The translations under genes were made by a program, and so were the position numbers. Below, in pieces: positions 19,404 through 29,596 of a stretch of 64,000 bases of DNA. Each line of letters opens with the position of its first letter. Positions within the stretch are counted from its first letter, which is position 1. The stretch comes from Janthinobacterium sp. SUN073 (GTDB lineage Bacteria; Pseudomonadota; Gammaproteobacteria; Burkholderiales; Burkholderiaceae_D), in contig NZ_JAPUBT010000003.1 of the NCBI RefSeq assembly GCF_030397665.1, forward strand, positions 372,001 to 436,000, given 5' to 3'. The notes under the pieces are model-generated. The model made no database searches. It was not told the DNA's origin and saw only the letters and a list, made by a program, of their open reading frames with translations.

Positions 19404-20684
19404 TCAACCCAGACGCAGCGCCAGTGCGGCCAAGGTCACCAAGAGCACGGGCACGGTCAGCACGATGCCGACGCGGAAATAGTAGCCCCAGGAAATGTGG
19501 ATATTCTTGCTGTCGAGCACATGCAGCCACAGCAAGGTGGCCAGGCTGCCGATGGGCGTGATCTTCGGTCCCAGGTCGCTGCCGATGACGTTGGCGTAAA
19601 TCATCGCTTCGCGCACGGCCCCCTGCGCCGTCGTCGGGTCGATGGCCAGCGCGCCCACCAGCACCGTCGGCAGGTTGTTCATCACGGACGACAGCAAGGC
19701 CGTCAGCACGCCCGTGCCCATGGCCGCACCCCACACGCCGTATTGGGCAAAGTGGTTCAGCATGCCCGTCAGGTACGCCGTCAAGCCCGCATTGCGCAAG
19801 CCATACACGACCAAATACATGCCCAGTGAAAAGACGACGATGTGCCACGGCGCATGACGGATCACGTGGCGCGTGGAAATCACGTGGCCCTTGCCCGCCA
19901 CGCCCAGCAGCAGCGCGGCGCCCACGGCGGCGATCAGGCTGATGGGCACGCCCAGGTGTTCCTGCGAGAAAAAGCCCACCAGCAGCAGCGCCAGCACCAG
20001 CCAGCCGGCGCGGAAGGTGGACAAGTCGCGGATGGCGGCGTCCGGGCGCTTCAGTTGCGAGGCATCGTAATCGCGCGGGATATCCTGGCGGAAGAAGAGC
20101 AGCAAGACGCCCAGGGTGGCGGCCACGGCGACGACGTTGACAGGCACCATCACGGAAGCGTACTCGGCAAAGCCGATCTTGAAGAAATCGGCCGAGACGA
20201 TATTCACCAGGTTCGACACCACCAGCGGCAGGCTGGCCGTGTCCGCAATAAAACCGGCCGCCATGACGTAGGCCAGGGTGGCCCTGGCGGAAAATTTCAA
20301 GGCCCGCAGCATGGCGATGACGATGGGCGTCAGGATCAGCGCGGCGCCGTCATTGGCGAACACGGCGGACACCAGCGCACCCAGCAAGACCAGCAGCACG
20401 AACAGTTTTCTGCCGCTGCCGCCGCCCCAGCGCGCCACGTGCAAGGCGGCCCATTCGAAAAAGCCTGCCGCGTCCAGCAGCAGGCTGATGATGATCACGG
20501 CGATGAAGGTACCGGTGGCGTTCCACACGATATGCCAGACGACGGGGATGTCACCCCAGTGGATGACGCCGGCCAGCAAGGCGACACCAGCACCGATGAC
20601 GGCGCTCCAGCCGATGCCCAGGCCGCGCGGCTGCCAGATGACCAGGGTTAATGTGGCGAGAAAGATCAGAAAAGCGGTCAGCAT
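19404..20684 (-). CDS. arsB: Arsenite efflux pump ArsB-type permease
   Basis: From [11 protein letters not shown] the protein is 426 residues, close to E. coli ArsB (429), with about twelve hydrophobic segments. Family segments include [62 protein letters not shown] and [20 protein letters not shown]. It would export arsenite or antimonite across the inner membrane. No arsR, arsC or arsA lies beside it in this window, so substrate assignment rests on sequence likeness. Confidence 0.88.
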   Translation of the reverse strand: MLTAFLIFLATLTLVIWQPRGLGIGWSAVIGAGVALLAGVIHWGDIPVVWHIVWNATGTFIAVIIISLLLDAAGFFEWAALHVARWGGGSGRKLFVLLVLLGALVSAVFANDGAALILTPIVIAMLRALKFSARATLAYVMAAGFIADTASLPLVVSNLVNIVSADFFKIGFAEYASVMVPVNVVAVAATLGVLLLFFRQDIPRDYDASQLKRPDAAIRDLSTFRAGWLVLALLLVGFFSQEHLGVPISLIAAVGAALLLGVAGKGHVISTRHVIRHAPWHIVVFSLGMYLVVYGLRNAGLTAYLTGMLNHFAQYGVWGAAMGTGVLTALLSSVMNNLPTVLVGALAIDPTTAQGAVREAMIYANVIGSDLGPKITPIGSLATLLWLHVLDSKNIHISWGYYFRVGIVLTVPVLLVTLAALALRLG

Positions 20685-20817
20685 GCGGCGAGGTTCCGGA
20701 TAAGGCGGCAAGGCGCGCAATCGCGCCTGGGCCGGTGAATGGATGCAATGATTCCATAATACTGGAAATATCAAATAGAATCAAAGCAATGATTCACCTG
20801 CCAGGCGGTCGCTGCAG

Positions 20818-23577
20818 TTACTCGGATAGCTGCACCGCCTTTTTATCGAAGATGAACCAGCTGGTATCGACCTTGACGAGCAGCTTGGTCGGCGACAAAT
20901 ACTCGGCCGTCACGGAAACGGCATTGCAGTCTTCCTTCAAGACGATCAGGCTGGCCAGGGAATTGCTGCGTATATTGGTCTTGTACGCGGTGTGATATTG
21001 CTCAGGTTCGCCTGCCGGCCATTCCAGTTGCGCGTTCTTGGCCACCTTGGACATCTTTTCCGGCGTCGCATACTTTCCGTCATATCCGTGATAGTTGACG
21101 CAGACGCTGACGCCATCGCCCGCATTGACCTTGAATTCACGCGCCCCGATGTCCACCGGCGCCACCAGCGTCTGGTAATTCATCTGCCAGCGGCGCTTGG
21201 TCGCACTCTGCGCCCAATCGTAAATCAGGGCCACGCCTGCCTTGGCGTTATAGGCGACAGTACGCACCGCCCCTTGCAGCAAAGGGGTCCAAACCCACGT
21301 ATTTTCGTCAAGGCTGCGGTAAGCGGCCGTGGCGTCCCCGGTGGCAACCGACCAGTCGCTCGTCTCGGCCGCATAAAAATTGATCAGCCTGCCATGTGGC
21401 TGCCTGTAAAACCGCGGCGTGCCCGGCGCAACGGGGTTTGCCGTCGACTCGGCCTGGCCTATGCCGGCGTTGTTATACCCTGCCCCCGCATCGAATGTCA
21501 GCGCATTCTTGTAGCGCGTGGCGCGCCTGACCCGCTGCTCCGGCAAATCGCCAAAATTTTCATAGATGCCGCCGGAAATGAAAATACTCTTGCCTTTTGA
21601 CACAAAGGTAAAAGCATTGTTGTCCGCATGGCTGTGGTTGATCGCGCCAAGACGGCTGGAACGGAAAAACAGGCTCGAGCGCTGCGGATTAGCCGTATCG
21701 GAGTGCATGGCAACCACACCCGCATCCTCGAACAGATACGTTCGTTTCAATGCGGGAAGCACGGCGGGTTCAACGGGCGGCCTGAGTGCTGTCAGGAAAT
21801 AATGCTGGAAGGGCAAGGCCAGCGACTGGGTCTGCTCAATATTGTCACGGTAATACCATTCGTCGACGGGATTTTGCGATACCTGGGCAAACAGGCGGTA
21901 GGAATCCCAGGCATAGGATGCATAATGTCCCGTGCGGTTGCTGCCGTCGCCGAACGCGCTGCGCACCTTGCTCGAGCGGTCCCGCACCGTGTGCGCATGG
22001 AAATTGTCGCCAAACTGCCGCAGCGCGGGGATACGGCTGATATCCACATTGGCCATCAACAGATACGAGGCCATGGCCGGCGCATAGGAGGTGAGCGCGT
22101 ACCACGCATAACTGACGCTGTTGCCAAACGCGCTGTCCGTGCCGCCGCCCCAGGTGCCGGAACTCGTGATCAGCGTTTCCCAGGCTGCGGAGAAACGGTC
22201 AAACGGCACCAGCGGCTTGTCGTTGGCATAGCAGGACTTGTCATATTGCGCGCCCTGTTCAAACGTCACGTCGCCGACCGGTCCCTGACCGACGGCGCCG
22301 GCCGACAGCATCAGGGTTTGCACCGCATAGTAGGCGGAGGCCAGTACATGCGAGTCATACGGATTGGCGCGCAAACCTGCTTCCATCTTGTACATCAAGG
22401 GATTGAGCCGTGCGTTGATCGCATTGATGAGCACATAGCGGTCAGCCCCGGTCATATTGTAGTAAAGCATGTCCAAGCCTTGCGCCAGGGCGACCATGAT
22501 CTGCATGTTGGCCTGATCCTGCTGGCATTCGCCGCTCACGCCGTCCGGCGCCCAGCTGGCCAGTTGCAGCAGGCGGGCAATGGCCTGCGCGTGATAGCGC
22601 TGGTCGCCCTTGACCAGCGCCGCCACGGCCAGCCGCTCTATTCCCTGCGCCGCCCCGAACGCTGCGTGCTCGATAGCGTTTGGCCCCTCGTTGGTTGGCT
22701 CTGCAGGCATGACGTATAGTTCATTGGCCAATACCTGCTCCGCCTCGGCCAGATATGTTTCGTAGGAGGCTGCCAGGGGACTTGCCTGCACGGCGGCGTG
22801 GATGGCCGACATTTGCATGACTTGGCCATTCGCCGACAGCGGAATCAGACGTGGATGCAAACGCTGTCCGATCCTGGCCATGACTTCGGCAGCGGTGGGC
22901 AGGTCGGGCAGGTTGTCGACAGCATTGCCGTCGAAATGAAAACGCCGGACCTCGCCGGACCTGCTTTGGCCGCCCGGCAGGCGATACTCCACCTGCCACG
23001 TGTACAGCCCGGTTTCGTTCAACAGCTCGGGAAGAATCAGCGACGTGCGCGTCGTGGTAATGCGCAATGGACTCTTTCCACTGGGAAAATTGACCGTCAA
23101 GACCATTTCTGCGACGTCATAAACATCAGGCCAGACAAACACGGGATTACGCACTTTCACGGACGTACAGTCGCGCGGCTCGATGCGGGCATACTCATGC
23201 TCCACGACAAAATCGGCTTCCTGCACGGGTTTGCAGCCGGCCGCGTACGATTCGGCAATATAGTCCTTGTCCAACACCACCCCGGCAGACAGCTCGATGG
23301 TGCGCGTGGCCGTTTCCGGCTCGCCGGGAGTGCTGGCCGTCAGGGTATGGCGCAGCGTGGAAGCATCGCCAGCGACATACCTGACGATCTGGCTGTTGCC
23401 GCTGACCGGCACGCCATTCAGCATGACCGTGGTGGCCCCGCTCACCTCCCAGTGCAGGCGCACAGGCTGGCCTTCCACCACCTTCAGGTGATCGGCATCG
23501 AATTCCAGGATCGTGGGCGCGGCGTGCGCGGCGCCCATACAAACCGATAACAATAGCGCGACGTGGGGCTTACGCAT
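20818..23577 (-). CDS. Exported heparinase II/III-family protein
   Basis: The start at 23577 is chosen for its ribosome site (AAAGGAGCATGC) and signal peptide (VALLLSVCMGAAHA). The 919-residue protein has an N-terminal beta-rich region (~20-200; LRLHWEV-type and GLYTWQVEYRLPGG), an alpha/alpha toroid (~230-560) and a C-terminal heparinase II/III-like domain with SSRLGAINHSHADNNAFTF, FISGGIYENFGD and FYAAETSDWSVATGDATAAY. Such proteins eliminate uronic-acid polysaccharides in the periplasm or outside. There are no carbohydrate transport genes nearby, and the polysaccharide substrate is unknown. Confidence 0.82.
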   Translation of the reverse strand: MRKPHVALLLSVCMGAAHAAPTILEFDADHLKVVEGQPVRLHWEVSGATTVMLNGVPVSGNSQIVRYVAGDASTLRHTLTASTPGEPETATRTIELSAGVVLDKDYIAESYAAGCKPVQEADFVVEHEYARIEPRDCTSVKVRNPVFVWPDVYDVAEMVLTVNFPSGKSPLRITTTRTSLILPELLNETGLYTWQVEYRLPGGQSRSGEVRRFHFDGNAVDNLPDLPTAAEVMARIGQRLHPRLIPLSANGQVMQMSAIHAAVQASPLAASYETYLAEAEQVLANELYVMPAEPTNEGPNAIEHAAFGAAQGIERLAVAALVKGDQRYHAQAIARLLQLASWAPDGVSGECQQDQANMQIMVALAQGLDMLYYNMTGADRYVLINAINARLNPLMYKMEAGLRANPYDSHVLASAYYAVQTLMLSAGAVGQGPVGDVTFEQGAQYDKSCYANDKPLVPFDRFSAAWETLITSSGTWGGGTDSAFGNSVSYAWYALTSYAPAMASYLLMANVDISRIPALRQFGDNFHAHTVRDRSSKVRSAFGDGSNRTGHYASYAWDSYRLFAQVSQNPVDEWYYRDNIEQTQSLALPFQHYFLTALRPPVEPAVLPALKRTYLFEDAGVVAMHSDTANPQRSSLFFRSSRLGAINHSHADNNAFTFVSKGKSIFISGGIYENFGDLPEQRVRRATRYKNALTFDAGAGYNNAGIGQAESTANPVAPGTPRFYRQPHGRLINFYAAETSDWSVATGDATAAYRSLDENTWVWTPLLQGAVRTVAYNAKAGVALIYDWAQSATKRRWQMNYQTLVAPVDIGAREFKVNAGDGVSVCVNYHGYDGKYATPEKMSKVAKNAQLEWPAGEPEQYHTAYKTNIRSNSLASLIVLKEDCNAVSVTAEYLSPTKLLVKVDTSWFIFDKKAVQLSE

Positions 23578-23743
23578 GCATGCTCCTTTTGAATGGTGGG
23601 CCAGGAAATACACCATTCCGCATCGAATACAGAGGAATAGTGATGTTATTTCAATAATAACATCAAAGCGGCAATACACTTGTTATTTTGAAATCATTCC
23701 ATGCTCCATACACGTGCCCGATGCATTGCTATGACGAATTCAC

Positions 23744-25117
23744 CTACTCCTCCAGCCCTCCCCCCAACGCCTTGTACAGCGCCACGGCCGACTTGAACTG
23801 GTCGCGCCGCGCGTCGAGCAGGGCTTGCTGCGCCGCATACGACTGGCGCTGCGCGTCGAGCAATTCCAGCCGGCTGTCCTGCCCCGCGTCGTAGCGCAGC
23901 TGCGACAGGCGCTGGCGCTGGCGCGCCGCCACCACCACGCGTTCTTGCGCATCGATCTGCTGCGCAAACGTGGCGCTGCCGGCCAGGCCGTCGCGCACGT
24001 CGCGGAAGGCCGCCTGGATCGCTTGCTCGTATTGCAGCACGGCCACGTCCTTGCGCAGGCGCGACAGTTGCAGTTCCGCGCGCAGTTGGCCGCCCTGGAA
24101 CAGCGGCTGCGTCACTTGCGGCGCAAACGACCAGCTGCGCGCGCTGCCACGGAACAAGTCACCGAGTTCCGGACTGGCCAGGCCCAGCTGCGCCGTCAGC
24201 GACAGACGGGGGAAGAAGGCGGCGCGGGCGGCGCCGATTTCCGCATTCGCCGCCACCAGCGCATATTCGGCCTGCAAGATGTCGGGACGGCGCGCCAGCA
24301 AGTCCGACGGCAGGCCGGGTGGCAGCTGCGTCAGCACGGGCTGGCCATCGAGCGGCCGGCCAGCCGGCAAGTCCGTTGGCAGCGGCGCGCCCAGCAGCAA
24401 TTCCAGGTTGTTGCGCGCCAATAAGCTGGACCGGACGCGCGCCTGCACGTCCGCTTCCGCCGTGGCCGCCTGCCCTTCCGCTTGCGCCACGTCCAGGCCG
24501 CTGCCCTGCTGCGCGCCGTGCAGGCGCTGCGTCAGGATCAAAGCCTGGCGCCAGTCAAGCAGGGTTTGCCGCGCCAGCGCCAGCTGCTCCTCGGCCAGCC
24601 GCTGCTCCAGATAGGCGTCGGCCACAGCGCCGATCAAGGCCATGTGCGCGGCGCGCTGGCCCTGCTGCGTGGCCAGGTAGCGCGCAAACGCGGCGTCCGA
24701 CAGCGAGCGCAGGCGGCCGAACAAGTCGAGCTCGAATGCGCTCATGGCGATGCCGGCCGTGAACGTGTTTTGAAGCTTGGCATCGGCGCCGCGCTGGCGC
24801 ACGCCGCCCGCATTGGCGGCTATGGCCGGGTAGCGGCCCGCATCCTGGATCTGGTACTGGGCCCGCACGGCTTCCACGTTGAGAGAGGCCACGCGCAAGT
24901 CCCGGTTGTTTTCCAGCGCGATATCGACCAGGCGCTGCAGGCGCGCATCGAGCAGCATCTGGCGCCAGCCCAGGTCGGCTGCAGTGTCGACTATGCCCGA
25001 TGCGGTAACCTCGGCATAAGCGGCAGGGATAGGCGCCGCCGGCTTGACCAGCGGCGGCGTCAATGAACAGGCCGACAAGGCCAGCGCGGCCAGCGGCGTG
25101 ATAAATATCAAACGCAT
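23744..25117 (-). CDS. Outer-membrane efflux lipoprotein (OprM/AdeC/NodT type)
   Basis: The 457-residue protein begins with a lipoprotein signal (PLAALALSACS, Cys at residue 17). Two TolC-type repeats follow, each with long helices: AEGQAATAEADVQARVRSSLLARNNLELLLGAP and then RRPDILQAEYALVAANAEIGAARAAFFPRLSLTA. It forms the outer-membrane duct of a tripartite pump. Its ATG overlaps the stop of the RND gene (TAATG), so the three pump genes form one operon. Confidence 0.92.
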   Translation of the reverse strand: MRLIFITPLAALALSACSLTPPLVKPAAPIPAAYAEVTASGIVDTAADLGWRQMLLDARLQRLVDIALENNRDLRVASLNVEAVRAQYQIQDAGRYPAIAANAGGVRQRGADAKLQNTFTAGIAMSAFELDLFGRLRSLSDAAFARYLATQQGQRAAHMALIGAVADAYLEQRLAEEQLALARQTLLDWRQALILTQRLHGAQQGSGLDVAQAEGQAATAEADVQARVRSSLLARNNLELLLGAPLPTDLPAGRPLDGQPVLTQLPPGLPSDLLARRPDILQAEYALVAANAEIGAARAAFFPRLSLTAQLGLASPELGDLFRGSARSWSFAPQVTQPLFQGGQLRAELQLSRLRKDVAVLQYEQAIQAAFRDVRDGLAGSATFAQQIDAQERVVVAARQRQRLSQLRYDAGQDSRLELLDAQRQSYAAQQALLDARRDQFKSAVALYKALGGGLEE

Positions 25118-28100
25118 TACAACTCTCCTTCCACCGCCTTGATGGCGGTGCGATTACTGCGTTTGTTGAAATAGCTGCCCACCTTGTCGACGGCGCCCAG
25201 CACCACGACAAAGAACACGGGCACGAAAAACACGGCCAGCACGGTGGCGGTGATCATGCCGCCGAACACGCCCGTGCCGATCGCGTGCTGCGTTTCAGCG
25301 CTGGCGCCCGTGGCCAGCATCAGCGGCACCACGCCCAACGCAAAGGCCAATGACGTCATCAGGATCGGGCGCAAACGCAAGCGGGCCGCTTCCACCGTCG
25401 CCTCGACCAGCCCACGCCCTTGCGCCTGCAACTGGCGCGCATATTCGACGATCAGAATCGCATTCTTCGCCGACAGGCCAATGATGGTGATCATGCCCAC
25501 CTTGAAGAACACATCGTTCGGCATGCCGCGCACCATCACGGCCAGCACGGCGCCCAATAGCCCCAGCGGCACCACCAGCATCACGGAGACGGGAATCGAC
25601 CAGCTTTCATACAGGGCCGCCAGCACGAGGAAGACCACCAGCATCGACAGCGCCATCAGCATGGGCGCTTGCGACGCCGATTCCTTCTCTTGCAGCGACT
25701 GGCCCGTCCACGCCAGCGCGAAGCCGGCTGGCAGCTGTTTCACGAGACGTTCCATTTCCAGCATGGCGTCGCCGCTCGACACGCCGGGTGCCGCGCTGCC
25801 CGAGATGCGCGCCGCCGGATAGCCCTGGTAGCGCACCAGTTGCAGCGGCGACTCGCTCCACACGGGGCGTACCAGTTCGCCCAAGGCCACCATGCCGCCC
25901 GCGTTATTGCGGATGCGCAAGGCCAGCACGTCGTTCAGTTGCATGCGCGACGGCGCATCGGCCTGGATGATCACCTGCTGCATGCGGCCGGCATTCGGGA
26001 AATCGTTGACATAGGTGGAGCCCATGGCCGCCGTCAGCATGTCGGCAATGGCCGTAAACGACACGCCCAGCGCCTCGGCCTTGGTACGGTCGATATCGAG
26101 GCGCACGCTGGCGCCGGGCGGCAAGCCGTCCGGATACACGCCCGCCACCTTACTGCTTTGCGCGGCCAGGCCCAGCAGCTGGTTCTGCGCCGCCTGCAGG
26201 GCCGCAATGCCCTGGTTGGCGCGGTCTTGCAGGCGCATGGAAAAGCCGGACGAGTTGCCCAGTTCATCGATGGCGGGCGGCATCAGGCTCATGATCACGC
26301 CCTCCTTCGCTTGCGACATGGCCGCCTGCGCCAGCGCCACTTCTTCCTGCGCCGTGGCGCCGTTGCGCTGTTTCCAGTCCTTCAGCATGGTGAACGCCAG
26401 GCCCGCGTTCGGTCCCGCGCCGGAAAAGCTGAAGCCGAGAATCGATTGGTTCACTTCAATGCCGGGCCGCGTGGCCACATGCTGCTCGTACAGTTTGACG
26501 ACATCGAGCGTGCGCTCCATGGTGGCGTCCGACGGCAGCTGGATCGAGGTGATGAAATAGCCCTGATCTTCCTCGGGCAGGAAGGCCGACGGCAGCTGCA
26601 TGAAGGCCACGCCCAGCGCCGCGACGATGGCGCCATACACGACCATCGAGCGGCCGGCGCGTTTCAGCATCGCCACCACGCCCTTTTCATAGCGCGCCGT
26701 CATGCGGTCAAACTGGCGGTCGAACCACAGAAAAAAGCCCTTCTTGTCATGATCGTGCGGGCCGATCGGTTTCAACATCGTGGCGCACAGGGCCGGCGTC
26801 AGGGTGAGCGCCAGGAAGGCCGAGAACAGGATGGACACGGCCATCGCCAGCGTGAACTGGCGATAGATGGCGCCCACGGAACCGCTGGCCAGCGCCATCG
26901 GGATGAACACGGCCGTCAGCACCAGCGTGATGCCGACGACCGCACCGGTGATTTCGCGCATCGCCTTCGACGTCGCTTCCTTCGGCGACAAGCCTTCGGT
27001 GGCCATCAGGCGCTCCACCGCTTCCACCACGACGATGGCGTCATCGACGATGATGCCGATGGCCAGCACCATGCCGAACATGGTCAGCACGTTGATGGAA
27101 TAGCCGGCCAGCAGCATGACCGTGAAGGTGCCCATCAGGGCAATCGGCGCGACAATGGCGGGAATCAGGGTGTAGCGTATCTTTTGCAGGAACAGATACA
27201 TGACGAGGAAGACCAGCACCATCGCCTCCAACAGCGTGACGATGACCTTCTCGATCGAGATTTTCACGAACGGCGCCGTGTCGAACGGCACCGAGTACTT
27301 GATCCCGGCCGGCATGGTGTGTGCCAGTTCGGTCATGCGCGCACGCACGGCGGCCGCCGTCTGCACGGCGTTGGCGCCCGGCGACAGCATGATGGCGGCG
27401 CCCGACGCGGCCTGGCCGTTTTCGCGGATGCTGAAATTGAAGCTTTGCGCCCCCAGCGACACTTTCGCCACGTCGCCGATGGTCACTTTCGAGCCATCCG
27501 CGTTCGCGCGCAGCACGATGGCGGCAAATTCGGCCGGCGTTTGCAGCTGGCCCTGCACCGTCAGCGGAATGGTCACGCGCTGGCCGTGCACGGCGGGCGA
27601 ATCGCCCAAGCGGCCCGGGGCGATCTGTGCATTTTGCTGCGCGATGGCGGCCGTCAGCTCGCCCATGGCGATGTTGTACGACACCAGCTTGGCCGGATCG
27701 ACCCAGATGCGCATGGCCCGCTCGGAGCCGAACAGCTGCACCTTGCCCACGCCGGGAATGCGGCGCAGTTCTTCCGTCACGTTGCGCGCCAGGTAGTCGC
27801 CCAGCGCCACTTCATCATGCTGGCCATTCTCGGAGATCAAACTGACGATCATCAAAAAGCCGGACGACGCCGATTCCACCGTCAGGCCATTTTGCCGCAC
27901 GGCTTGCGGCAGGCGTGGCTCGATGGCTTTCAGGCGGTTTTGCACGTCCACCTGCGCCATTTCCGGATTCGTACCGGGCTGGAAGGTGACAGTGATCGAG
28001 GCCGAACCCGAGGTATCGGTGGACGACTCGAAATACAGCAGATGCTTGACGCCCGACAGTTCGCGTTCGATCAGGCCCACCACGGAATCGTTCATGGTTT

Positions 28101-28263
28101 GCGGCGTGGCACCAGGATAATTGGCGCTGATGCTGACGCTGGGCGGCGCCACGGAAGGAAAACGCGCAATCGGCAATTGCGGTATGGCGATCAGTCCGAA
28201 CAGGACGATGAAGACCGCCACCACCCACGCAAAGACGGGGCGGTTGATGAAAAATTGAGGCAT
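25117..28263 (-). CDS. RND multidrug efflux permease, HAE1 family (AcrB/MexB/AdeB type)
   Basis: The 1048-residue protein shows the whole HAE1 pattern. TM1 is FFINRPVFAWVVAVFIVLFG. The porter segments are GATPQTMNDSVVGLIERE and LYFESSTDTSGSASITVTF. The proton-relay Asp pair in TM4 is GIIVDDAIVVVEAVERL. A large central loop follows, then TM11 with KVGMITIIGLSAKNAILIVEYA. It exports drugs from the periplasm and inner leaflet using the proton gradient. It lies between adaptor and outer-membrane genes and is divergent from an AdeRS-like sensor pair. Confidence 0.95.
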   Translation of the reverse strand: MPQFFINRPVFAWVVAVFIVLFGLIAIPQLPIARFPSVAPPSVSISANYPGATPQTMNDSVVGLIERELSGVKHLLYFESSTDTSGSASITVTFQPGTNPEMAQVDVQNRLKAIEPRLPQAVRQNGLTVESASSGFLMIVSLISENGQHDEVALGDYLARNVTEELRRIPGVGKVQLFGSERAMRIWVDPAKLVSYNIAMGELTAAIAQQNAQIAPGRLGDSPAVHGQRVTIPLTVQGQLQTPAEFAAIVLRANADGSKVTIGDVAKVSLGAQSFNFSIRENGQAASGAAIMLSPGANAVQTAAAVRARMTELAHTMPAGIKYSVPFDTAPFVKISIEKVIVTLLEAMVLVFLVMYLFLQKIRYTLIPAIVAPIALMGTFTVMLLAGYSINVLTMFGMVLAIGIIVDDAIVVVEAVERLMATEGLSPKEATSKAMREITGAVVGITLVLTAVFIPMALASGSVGAIYRQFTLAMAVSILFSAFLALTLTPALCATMLKPIGPHDHDKKGFFLWFDRQFDRMTARYEKGVVAMLKRAGRSMVVYGAIVAALGVAFMQLPSAFLPEEDQGYFITSIQLPSDATMERTLDVVKLYEQHVATRPGIEVNQSILGFSFSGAGPNAGLAFTMLKDWKQRNGATAQEEVALAQAAMSQAKEGVIMSLMPPAIDELGNSSGFSMRLQDRANQGIAALQAAQNQLLGLAAQSSKVAGVYPDGLPPGASVRLDIDRTKAEALGVSFTAIADMLTAAMGSTYVNDFPNAGRMQQVIIQADAPSRMQLNDVLALRIRNNAGGMVALGELVRPVWSESPLQLVRYQGYPAARISGSAAPGVSSGDAMLEMERLVKQLPAGFALAWTGQSLQEKESASQAPMLMALSMLVVFLVLAALYESWSIPVSVMLVVPLGLLGAVLAVMVRGMPNDVFFKVGMITIIGLSAKNAILIVEYARQLQAQGRGLVEATVEAARLRLRPILMTSLAFALGVVPLMLATGASAETQHAIGTGVFGGMITATVLAVFFVPVFFVVVLGAVDKVGSYFNKRSNRTAIKAVEGEL

Positions 28264-28296
28264 GTCGTTAGGCTTTCATTGTATTCAAAGTGTGCA

Positions 28297-29463
28297 TCAA
28301 CGGGCCTTGACGGCAGCCGCCGTTGCCACGACAGCCGGCTTCCACGGCTGCGGCGCGGCGGTGGCGCCCGGCTGCAAGCGTTCCTGGCCTTCGATGACGA
28401 CGGTATCGCCCGCCTTCAAGCCACCGTTGACCACGTACTGGTGCTCGACCACGTCGCCCACGGCAATCGGTTTCAAGCTGGCTTTGTGCGTGCCATCGAG
28501 CACCCAGGCCTGGGCCTGGCCATCGCTGCTGCGCAAGACGGCTTGCTGCGGCACGAGCACGCCATTGGCTTGCACGGCGCGCGCGATGCGGGCGCGCACG
28601 AACATGCCGGGCAAGAGCTGGCGCTGCGGATTGTCGACCAGCACGCGGATGACGGCGTCGCCCGTGCCCGCATCGACGCTGATGCCGGAGAACAGGATGC
28701 GGCCCGTGACGGGATGCGGCTGGCCGTCGGCGCCCAGGATGGTCACGGGCAGCTTGTCGGCACCGCCCGTGCTGTCCGAACCTGCGGCCCGCAGCGCGGC
28801 CAGCGCGGCGGCCGGCTGGCGCACGTCGACATACACCTTGTCGATCTGCTGGATGCGCGCCATCGGCGTGGCATCGGCCAGGCCCACCAGCGCGCCTTCC
28901 GTCACCAGTTCGGAGCCGATGCGCCCGGCAATGGGCGCCTCGATGCTGGCAAAGGCCAGGTCCAGGCGGCGCCGCGCCAGACTGGCGCGCCCCTGCGCCA
29001 CGGTGGCCACGGCTTGCTCGCGCTGGGCCACGGCATCGTCATACGCCTGGCGGCTGATGGCATCCGCTTCCACCAGCGGTTTTAACCTGTCGGCCTGGCT
29101 GCTGGCGCGGTTCGCCGTGGCCACCGCATGCTGCAGCGCGGCGGCGGCCGAATCGACGTCCGCCTGGAATGGCGCGGGATTGAGCTGGAACAGCTTCTGC
29201 CCCGCCTGCACCTCGGCGCCCTGTTCGAACTGGCGGCGCAGCACGATGCCGCCCACCTGCGGGCGGATGTCGGCCGTGCGGAAAGCCGCCACCCTGCCCG
29301 GCAATTCGTCGCTGAGGACGACGGGCGCCGCTTGCAGCTTGAGCACCGTCACGGAAGCCGGTGGCGTGGCAGCTTCCTCTGGCGCGGGTTTGGAACAGGC
29401 GGCAAGGCTGAACAGTGCCGCGGCGATCAACATGTTTTTCCTGGGGAGGTACTTTACTGGCAT
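28297..29463 (-). CDS. RND periplasmic adaptor lipoprotein (AcrA/MexA/AdeA type)
   Basis: The 388-residue protein has a lipoprotein signal (AAALFSLAACS) and the adaptor modules in order: barrel-sandwich half (VGGIVLRRQFEQGAEVQAGQKLFQLNP), coiled-coil hairpin (~110-170), second lipoyl half (SIEAPIAGRIG), beta-barrel and membrane-proximal domain (RQLLPGMFVRARI). It bridges the RND pump to the outer-membrane channel. It is the first gene of the pump operon, and its promoter region is shared with the divergent regulator gene. Confidence 0.93.
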   Translation of the reverse strand: MPVKYLPRKNMLIAAALFSLAACSKPAPEEAATPPASVTVLKLQAAPVVLSDELPGRVAAFRTADIRPQVGGIVLRRQFEQGAEVQAGQKLFQLNPAPFQADVDSAAAALQHAVATANRASSQADRLKPLVEADAISRQAYDDAVAQREQAVATVAQGRASLARRRLDLAFASIEAPIAGRIGSELVTEGALVGLADATPMARIQQIDKVYVDVRQPAAALAALRAAGSDSTGGADKLPVTILGADGQPHPVTGRILFSGISVDAGTGDAVIRVLVDNPQRQLLPGMFVRARIARAVQANGVLVPQQAVLRSSDGQAQAWVLDGTHKASLKPIAVGDVVEHQYVVNGGLKAGDTVVIEGQERLQPGATAAPQPWKPAVVATAAAVKAR

Positions 29464-29552
29464 GACTTTTCTCTATGGCGGATCCCAACCGGCGGTCCGG
29501 TCGACAGATAACAAGAGCATAGAAGGCCAACATGGATGTTCCGTCAAAGAAA

Positions 29553-29570
29553 TGTGGAGATTCGATGGAG
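29553..29570 (+). promoter_or_regulatory. AdeR-like direct repeat in the pump-regulator spacer
   Basis: TGTGGAG at 29553-29559 and GATGGAG at 29564-29570 repeat the TGGAG core with an 11-bp period. As I recall, Acinetobacter AdeR binds GTGTGGAG repeats with the same period in the corresponding spacer. The match is imperfect. Confidence 0.4.
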
Positions 29571-29596
29571 GGCGCGAAGAATGCTAGACTATTTAG

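Noticed and set aside
25669..29085. A 1138-codon open frame on the plus strand across the RND pump genes
   Set aside because: It is the antisense of three strongly conserved efflux genes. Its translation is rich in His, Arg and Gln, as expected from GC-rich reverse reading, and it has no motif.
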